Shown: in pieces, positions 60,901-64,000 of the stretch
Position numbering within the stretch: position 1 is the stretch's first letter
Layout: every line of letters begins with the position of its first letter
Assembly: GCF_014218275.1 (NCBI RefSeq)
Contig: NZ_AP023213.1
Coordinates: 3,140,001 to 3,204,000, forward strand
Origin: Citrifermentans bremense
GTDB taxonomy: Bacteria; Desulfobacterota; Desulfuromonadia; Geobacterales; Geobacteraceae
Length of the DNA: 64,000 nt
Direction: 5' to 3'
Program-made: the position numbers and the translations under genes
The notes under the pieces: generated by a model
Told to the model about the DNA's origin: nothing
Databases searched by the model: none
What the model saw: the letters and a program-made list of their open reading frames with translations, nothing else

Positions 60901-62490
60901 GTCGAGGGTCGCGATCAGCCCGGAGCTGTGATCCCCTACGTTGGAGTCGACGGCGGCGGCGATCCTCCCCCCGTCGCTTCCCGCAGGAAGTTCAACGCAG
61001 CCGTACCCCGGGTCGCAATCGGCGGAGCTAACACACGTGCTTCCAGAGTCCACTCCCGACTTCAGGCAGTGCTTGACCTTTCGGCAGGGGATCGCCCCAA
61101 AGGGGACCTCCTCCGCCTTGCACTCGGAAGCGGCACCGCTGTCGTTAAAGATCATGGCTCCGAAGTTGATGGCGGAGGCAAATTCCTGGATCACCCCGGA
61201 CGGCGCCGAAGGGACCACGACCCGTGCCTGCAGCGTCGCCGTCACCGCCCCCAGGTTCAAAAGCCCCAACTCCAGGAGGTATGCGGGGACTTCCATGTTT
61301 CCCGACATACTCGCGCTGTCCAGCGGATCGGTGGCGGGCGCCTTTTTTATCGCCTCACGGCAGAACTCGCGTGCCTCGTTTTCCGCCCCCACTCCGCCGC
61401 TTATGCCGTGCCCGTCCCAGAACTCACCCAGGTAGCCCGATTCGTCTAGGTAACGCGGATGCTTGATATTTCTGCCGCAGATACGGTCATAGGCCCCGGG
61501 AATCAGGCTTATTCTTTCAGGTTGCTGGTGATAGATGTTGTAGATCCTGAGGTTGCAGTCGCCCGCGATGACGGGGTTGAAGACCTTGGTGGGGTCGAGA
61601 AAACAGTTGGCCATGGCGTCGTTGTAGGTCTTATAGGCGCTGGGAATGTCTTTGCCATCTTGACTTTTTCCCTCCCACCAGTTGCTTTCTCCCAGGCAGT
61701 TCGCCCCTCCCTTGCGGAGCAGATTCTTGTTCCCTGCCTGGAAATCGCTCACCGCCTTGGCGCACTCCTTCACGTTGTACTGCTTGTCATAGACCTCGAT
61801 CCTGGTCAGTCCGCCAGCATGCTCAGCGTCCAGATAGTCAGGATCGGTGGCGGCAGGGCCACGCACCGCGAAGGTGACCTGGGGGGCATCCGAGGTAATC
61901 TTCATGTACTTCTCCCCCCGGCAGCCGCGGCTTTCAGCCAGAAGCATCCCGGAGCCTGCGGCCGCCAGATATTTCCCGCCGGTCAGCACCTTTTTTTCCA
62001 GGTCCAGCTTGGACATGGTCAGCCAGTTGAGGAACCTGCCGCTGGCGAGGAAGCGGTTCACGGTGCGATTTTTTGCCGGAGCAACGGCAGGCGCCATACC
62101 GACACAGAGGTAGCCGTTGTCCACCGTGTCGCACCCCGCCGGCAGCGTGCCGGCGGATGCCTTGAAGCTGCCGGAAATGAAGTCGTAGCTGTAGACAGTA
62201 CCTTCCTCGAAGTATCCGGGGTAGGAGTTGGCGTTGGAGTAGGTGTCGTCGATGCAGTAGGCGCTGGGGTCCGTATATGCGAGATCGTAGAGGCTCCCGG
62301 AATTGTCCAGCATGAGCAGCAGGTTGGGCTTTACCCCGGCTCCCGCCGAAGGGGGGACGCTGCACCAGGGCAGTCCCGGAAAAGCTTCGGCCGCAAGGAG
62401 TTTCCCCGCGGCCGCCAGCAGGCAGAGATTCAGGATGCAGAGCCAAAAAAGGATGCGCGGCAACGCGCTGGGCACTCTACCTTTTCTCAT
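57988..62490 (-). CDS. PilY1-type type IV pilus tip-associated protein
   Basis: A 1500-aa exported protein. The N-terminal von Willebrand A-like region has a MIDAS-type [16 protein letters not shown] (DxSxS). The C-terminal half contains a PilC/PilY1 beta-propeller, visible as [49 protein letters not shown] and [40 protein letters not shown] resembles a Ca-binding loop. PilY1 proteins modulate pilus retraction and adhesion. ATG 62,490 follows GAGGGAG. Cotranscribed with the delta-60-repeat protein. Minor pilins are not nearby. Confidence 0.88.
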   Translation of the reverse strand: [1500 protein letters not shown]

Positions 62491-62752
62491 GACGCTCCCT
62501 CTTATCAGGACGCTACCGGCCCGGCGGTTCCCATTAGGAACAGAGTCGGCCGGACCTTAAATTATAATTTTCTAAGCATAACAGCCATAATCGGAAAAAA
62601 AAGTTGCAGCAACTCTAATTTGACACGCCACCTGAGCGGGTTAACATACAACTAGCTGGATTATCGAGCCGGAAACCTTCTGCCTCGCGAGCCACCCCAC
62701 CGCAGATCGTCTCCGTTCATAGAACCGGTCCAAGGCCGGATGGAGCTGGGAC

Positions 62753-63943
62753 ATGAAAGATCTTCAGCAGTGGCGCGACGGCGACAGTTTCGGAGATTTG
62801 CTGAAACGGCGGGGGGTGACACGGCGAGAATTTCTCACCTTCTGCGGCAAGATGGCGGCGCTCATCGGCGTCGGCGGGGTCTTCGGGGGAAGCAAGACCG
62901 CATTTGCGCAGGAGCTCGCGGGGAGGCTTGAGGCGGCACGGCGCCCGAGCGTGGTCTACCTGCAGTTGCAGGAGTGCACCGGCTGCGTCGAGAGCCTGCT
63001 CCGCTCGGCGAGCACCCCGGTCGAGGAACTGGTCCTGGAACAGATCTCGCTCGACTACAACGAGCTCCTGATGGCTCCCTCGGGAGAGGCGGCCGAACAG
63101 GCGCTCGCCTCAGCGCAGACAAAGCCGCACCTCCTCTTGGTGAACGGCTCGGTGCCGCTTAAAGACGGTGGCGTCTACTGCACCATCGGCGGCCGCTCCG
63201 CGCGCGACGTATTGGAGCGTGCCGCGGCCAACGCCACAGCGGTCGTCGCCATCGGTGCCTGCGCCGAGTACGGCTGCGTCCAGGCAGCCTCCCCCAACCC
63301 CACCGGCGCGGTGGGAGTAGCGGACGTGATCAGGGACCGCCCCGTGGTGAACATCAGCGGCTGTCCCCCCATCGCCGAGACCATCAGCGCCACCCTCACC
63401 TATTTCCTCGCCTATGGCCACACCCCTCCGCTCGACGGGCTAGGGCGCCCGCTTTTCGCATACGGCCAGCGCATCCACGACAAGTGCCCGCGGCGCGCAA
63501 GCTTCGACGCAGGGCAGTTCGCCGAGCGCTTCGACGACCAGAACGCCCGCCTGGGGCACTGCCTCTACAAGCTGGGGTGCAAGGGCCCCGCCACCTTCGC
63601 CCCCTGCGCCACCATCGAATGGAACGATGGGGTGAGTTTCCCCATCAAGGCCGGACACCCCTGCCTTGGCTGCACCGAGCGCCACTTCTACGACCGCATG
63701 ACCCCGTTCTACCGGCGCCTCCCCGGCATTACCGTCCCGGGGCTCGGCGTGGAGGCCACCGCCAACACCATCGGCGTTGCGGCCGTCGCAGCCTCGGTCG
63801 CCGCGGTCGCGGTCCACTCCGCGGCAACCGTGATAGCCAAGCACCGGGCCCGCCGGGCCGAACCCGAAAGCCTGCCGCTGGCGGTACTGGGGGACCGGGA
63901 AGAACCAGGCGTTAAGCAGAAGGAAAAGGAGAAGGATTCCTAA
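62753..63943 (+). CDS. NiFe-hydrogenase small subunit (Tat-exported)
   Basis: A 396-aa small subunit carrying the electron-transfer Fe-S clusters of a periplasmic, membrane-anchored uptake hydrogenase. Tat motif TRREFLTFCGKM in the leader, LQECTGCVESLLRS (proximal cluster), GACAEYGCVQAA and ISGCPP, then KLGCKGPATFAPCATIEWN, HPCLGCTERHFYDRMTPFY. A hydrophobic C-terminal helix (TANTIGVAAVAASVAAVAVHS) anchors it. The operon presumably continues past the window with the large subunit. ATG 62,753 has GAGCTGGG upstream. Confidence 0.94.
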   Translation: MKDLQQWRDGDSFGDLLKRRGVTRREFLTFCGKMAALIGVGGVFGGSKTAFAQELAGRLEAARRPSVVYLQLQECTGCVESLLRSASTPVEELVLEQISLDYNELLMAPSGEAAEQALASAQTKPHLLLVNGSVPLKDGGVYCTIGGRSARDVLERAAANATAVVAIGACAEYGCVQAASPNPTGAVGVADVIRDRPVVNISGCPPIAETISATLTYFLAYGHTPPLDGLGRPLFAYGQRIHDKCPRRASFDAGQFAERFDDQNARLGHCLYKLGCKGPATFAPCATIEWNDGVSFPIKAGHPCLGCTERHFYDRMTPFYRRLPGITVPGLGVEATANTIGVAAVAASVAAVAVHSAATVIAKHRARRAEPESLPLAVLGDREEPGVKQKEKEKDS

Positions 63944-63954
63944 GCAAATCCCCC

Positions 63955-63982
63955 CTGTCCCCCCTTCGCAAAGGGGGGACAG
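63955..63982. repeat. 12-bp perfect hairpin after the hydrogenase gene
   Basis: CTGTCCCCCCTT-CGCA-AAGGGGGGACAG (63,955-63,982). It has a stable stem but no T run, within an operon that presumably continues; a REP-like intergenic hairpin that modulates mRNA stability or partial termination is more likely than a full terminator. Similar G/C-run hairpins occur at 21,821. Confidence 0.75.
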
Positions 63983-64000
63983 TCAGGGCTGGCGCAGCGC

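Overview
The window looks like chromosome of a Geobacteraceae bacterium of the Geomonas/Citrifermentans (former Geobacter bemidjiensis) type. Evidence is the mix of very large PAS-type hybrid histidine kinases, a PEP-CTERM protein, CheD and chemoreceptor genes, a PilY1-type pilus protein, a Tat-exported membrane NiFe-hydrogenase small subunit and a GC-rich backbone. The genus is an inference; no rRNA is present.

Region 1 (1-11,323) is the most unusual. A tight plus-strand operon encodes two dynamin-like GTPases (the first runs off the left edge), a short coiled-coil protein, a protein with an isoprenoid-synthase-like DDxxD signature, a third GTPase and a tandem AAA+ ATPase. It converges on a minus-strand pair holding a DnaA AAA+ module without its DNA-binding domain. 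Beyond this lie six perfect or near-perfect 11-bp tandem repeats and then the 3' end of a selenocysteine tRNA gene (T arm, 8-nt acceptor strand, CCA) with no 5' half, followed by a terminator. This is what the far end (attR) of an island integrated in selC should look like; intact selC and an integrase would lie left of the window. The operon is therefore probably mobile cargo, with a membrane-remodelling or defence role that I could not match to a described system.

Region 2 (11,400-18,150) holds a decayed PstS-like gene, a PhnD-like lipoprotein next to a hybrid histidine kinase, a GNAT enzyme, an orphan MqsA-like antitoxin, an amidase-like gene and a second, imperfect selC-end copy at 18,132. 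It may be an older, eroded insertion.

Region 3 (18,300-34,300) has a small membrane protein, an FlgT-like exported protein and a divergent FtsZ-like protein that keeps the T7 loop, lost the tubulin signature and carries a Tat-like N terminus. Then follow an AraC/GyrI-like regulator, a haem-containing hybrid kinase, a DUF4197 protein, cmoAB (tRNA wobble modification), a PEP-CTERM protein, a RelA/SpoT-type synthetase, a small entericidin-type lipoprotein, azlCD, an AEC transporter and an envelope-stress trio (YtxH, DUF3618, holin-like).

Region 4 (34,500-47,400) has a third hybrid kinase, cheD, a THUMP protein, two DnaA boxes, a transaldolase-like protein lacking the Schiff-base lysine next to a normal transketolase, an aldo/keto reductase behind a small gene broken at a G7 run, a double-OmpA porin, a rhodanese and an FlgM-like anti-sigma factor.

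Region 5 (47,400-64,000) is envelope-related: a chemoreceptor paired with a PstS-like binding protein, an L,D-transpeptidase/M15 peptidase fusion, a giant delta-60-repeat/MBG/dockerin protein cotranscribed with PilY1, and the first gene of a hydrogenase operon that continues past the right edge.
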